From a bacterium (GTDB taxonomy: Bacteria; Planctomycetota; Planctomycetia; Pirellulales; Pirellulaceae): 64,000 nucleotides of DNA. This document shows, piece after piece, positions 63,012 through 64,000 of this stretch. The position numbers and the translations under genes were made by a program. The stretch is from contig JAUIGN010000039.1 in assembly GCA_030430075.1 (NCBI GenBank), forward strand, positions 1 to 64,000, read 5' to 3'. Numbering within the stretch: position 1 is the stretch's first letter; each line of letters opens with the position of its first letter. Below the pieces are notes generated by a model that ran no database searches, was not told the DNA's origin, and saw only the letters and a program-made list of their open reading frames with translations.

Positions 63012-64000
63012 CTAGCGGAGCGAAGTGCCGGGGAGCTTGCTTTCCACGTCCGACCGGCGGGCGGCCGTATGTGATGAATCCGCTTTGCGCCCTACCAGCA
63101 ACAACCGGTCATTCTTGAGGAAATACGGGACATCCGCCAACACCGTGTACTCGCTGGGCAACTGGGCTTCCAACTGCGGCAGGAAGCGATCGGTCGTCAG
63201 GAAGCAGGCGTCGGCGTGTGCGTCAACGAATTGAGCAAGCTTCGCATCCGGTTCGGGTGCCCAGGCAAATTCGGTAATCGACTGCTTGGCATAGAACACC
63301 CAGGTCGATTCCAGGCAACCATACGACGCAATTGCGGGCCGCCGGCCGTGTTGAGATAGGGCTCTCAACACAACAAGGTTTTGCTGGTGCTGGCTCACAC
63401 GGACCGTGACCCAGCCGAACATCAGCCAGGCGAAGAGTACGGCACCGACGGCAAACGCCCGTGTCACGAGGACCGGCCGTCCTTTTGCCAGCCCGATCAA
63501 AGAGGCGATCGATGCGCCCAGCGGGACCAGCCCCACCAGCGCCAACCACTCGTCTCCGGGCAGGAAACGGTGTGCCGCGAACGGTAGACCGACCAGCATG
63601 CCCATGCCGACCAGCCCCAGCGAAATCAGGCCGGCCCGTTGCCAGAATACGGAGACCAGGGTCTCTCCGCGCGCCCAGTGATTCACGAACTTGCCGCACA
63701 GGATGGCCAGCGCGGGATAACAGGGCGTGATGTAGCTGGGCAGCTTGGTTTCAACCAGCGTGAAGACTCCCACAAACACGCCCACCCAACAGGCGACAAA
63801 CTGCAGGCCGGCCAGGTCGCCTTGACGGCGGCGCATGCGGCCAATTGTGTCGATCAGGATCGGCACGGCGAAAACCGACCAGGGAAATAATCCGACCAAA
63901 ATCGCTCCCGGATAGAACAGGGGCGTCCCGTTGTGATTCTCCATTGCCGTCGTCGCACGGCCGAAGTGCTCCTTCAGGAAGAAGCCCTCCAGAAACGCCC
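63012..64000 (-). CDS. GT39/ArnT-type glycosyltransferase, C-terminal part (runs off right edge)
   Basis: About 329 residues in the window; the frame stays open to the right edge. The visible N-terminal part, GFFLKEHFGRATTAMENHNG, matches the catalytic-loop context of ArnT/PMT-family transferases. Several membrane spans follow (PGAILVGLFPWSVFAVPILI, CWVGVFVGVFTLVETKLPSY, GLISLGLVGMGMLVGLPFAA, FAVGAVLFAWLMFGWVTVRV), then a soluble C-terminal domain of about 110 residues (CLESTWVFYAKQS, FLTTDRFLPQLEAQLPSEY). The family transfers sugars from polyprenyl-phosphate donors to lipid or protein. Any ATG at 63944 is internal. Confidence 0.85.
   Translation of the reverse strand, partial: AFLEGFFLKEHFGRATTAMENHNGTPLFYPGAILVGLFPWSVFAVPILIDTIGRMRRRQGDLAGLQFVACWVGVFVGVFTLVETKLPSYITPCYPALAILCGKFVNHWARGETLVSVFWQRAGLISLGLVGMGMLVGLPFAAHRFLPGDEWLALVGLVPLGASIASLIGLAKGRPVLVTRAFAVGAVLFAWLMFGWVTVRVSQHQQNLVVLRALSQHGRRPAIASYGCLESTWVFYAKQSITEFAWAPEPDAKLAQFVDAHADACFLTTDRFLPQLEAQLPSEYTVLADVPYFLKNDRLLLVGRKADSSHTAARRSDVESKLPGTSLR

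Overview
The window (64 kb, GC-rich) reads as a planctomycete chromosome segment, most likely Pirellulales or a close relative. The evidence is a LEPR-XLL-type giant protein, two DUF1501 + DUF1549/DUF1553 pairs, PPC-domain and PQQ-propeller proteins, a multihaem PA14 cytochrome, and an MraZ gene away from any dcw cluster. No rRNA, tRNA, CRISPR array, transposase or phage gene was recognised.

Layout. Positions 1-10129 (minus) hold the N-terminal 3,376 codons of a giant surface protein that runs off the left edge. The LEPR-XLL motif is followed by RTX-type repeats with embedded flagellin-hook-like units, then a long repetitive part with a ~400 bp period. Head-to-head with it, 10907-16360 (+) encodes a second giant exported protein (LEPR-like motif, DUF4347, beta-helix, 'WDG' repeat region, cadherin and Ig-like domains, one TM). 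Positions 16917-23451 (minus) hold a DUF1549/DUF1553 protein, a DUF1501 protein and a PPC protein. Positions 24010-27046 (minus) hold an alpha/beta hydrolase, an amidohydrolase-like protein and a single-HKD phospholipase D-like protein. Three copies of one intergenic repeat family lie at 16464-16895, 23563-23975 and 26131-26315.

Positions 27485-31783 (+) form a signalling set: a Cache-PAS-GAF histidine kinase, a single-domain receiver and a receiver-kinase hybrid. Positions 31931-35415 (+) hold a second DUF1501-DUF1549/1553 pair, with the opposite gene order from the first. A PHP-domain CehA/McbA-like hydrolase (35685-38231, minus) diverges from a likely electron-transfer group (38677-44865, +): pentahaem PA14 cytochrome, sorbosone-dehydrogenase-like propeller, and PQQ-like propeller with EF-hands. 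Positions 44984-52958 (+) look like an envelope module: a small membrane protein, a 1,211-residue polytopic protein, PspA/IM30, a small unknown protein and a membrane histidine kinase.

The right end holds MraZ-like (minus), a FabF-type ketosynthase (+), UvrC without its usual HhH tail (minus, 3' end overlapping fabF), a 1,328-residue protein of unknown function (minus), a BamB-like propeller protein with a DPF-repeat tail (+), and the C-terminal part of a GT39/ArnT-type glycosyltransferase running off the right edge (minus). Start codons were moved inward where an exported N-terminus or Shine-Dalgarno site supports it.
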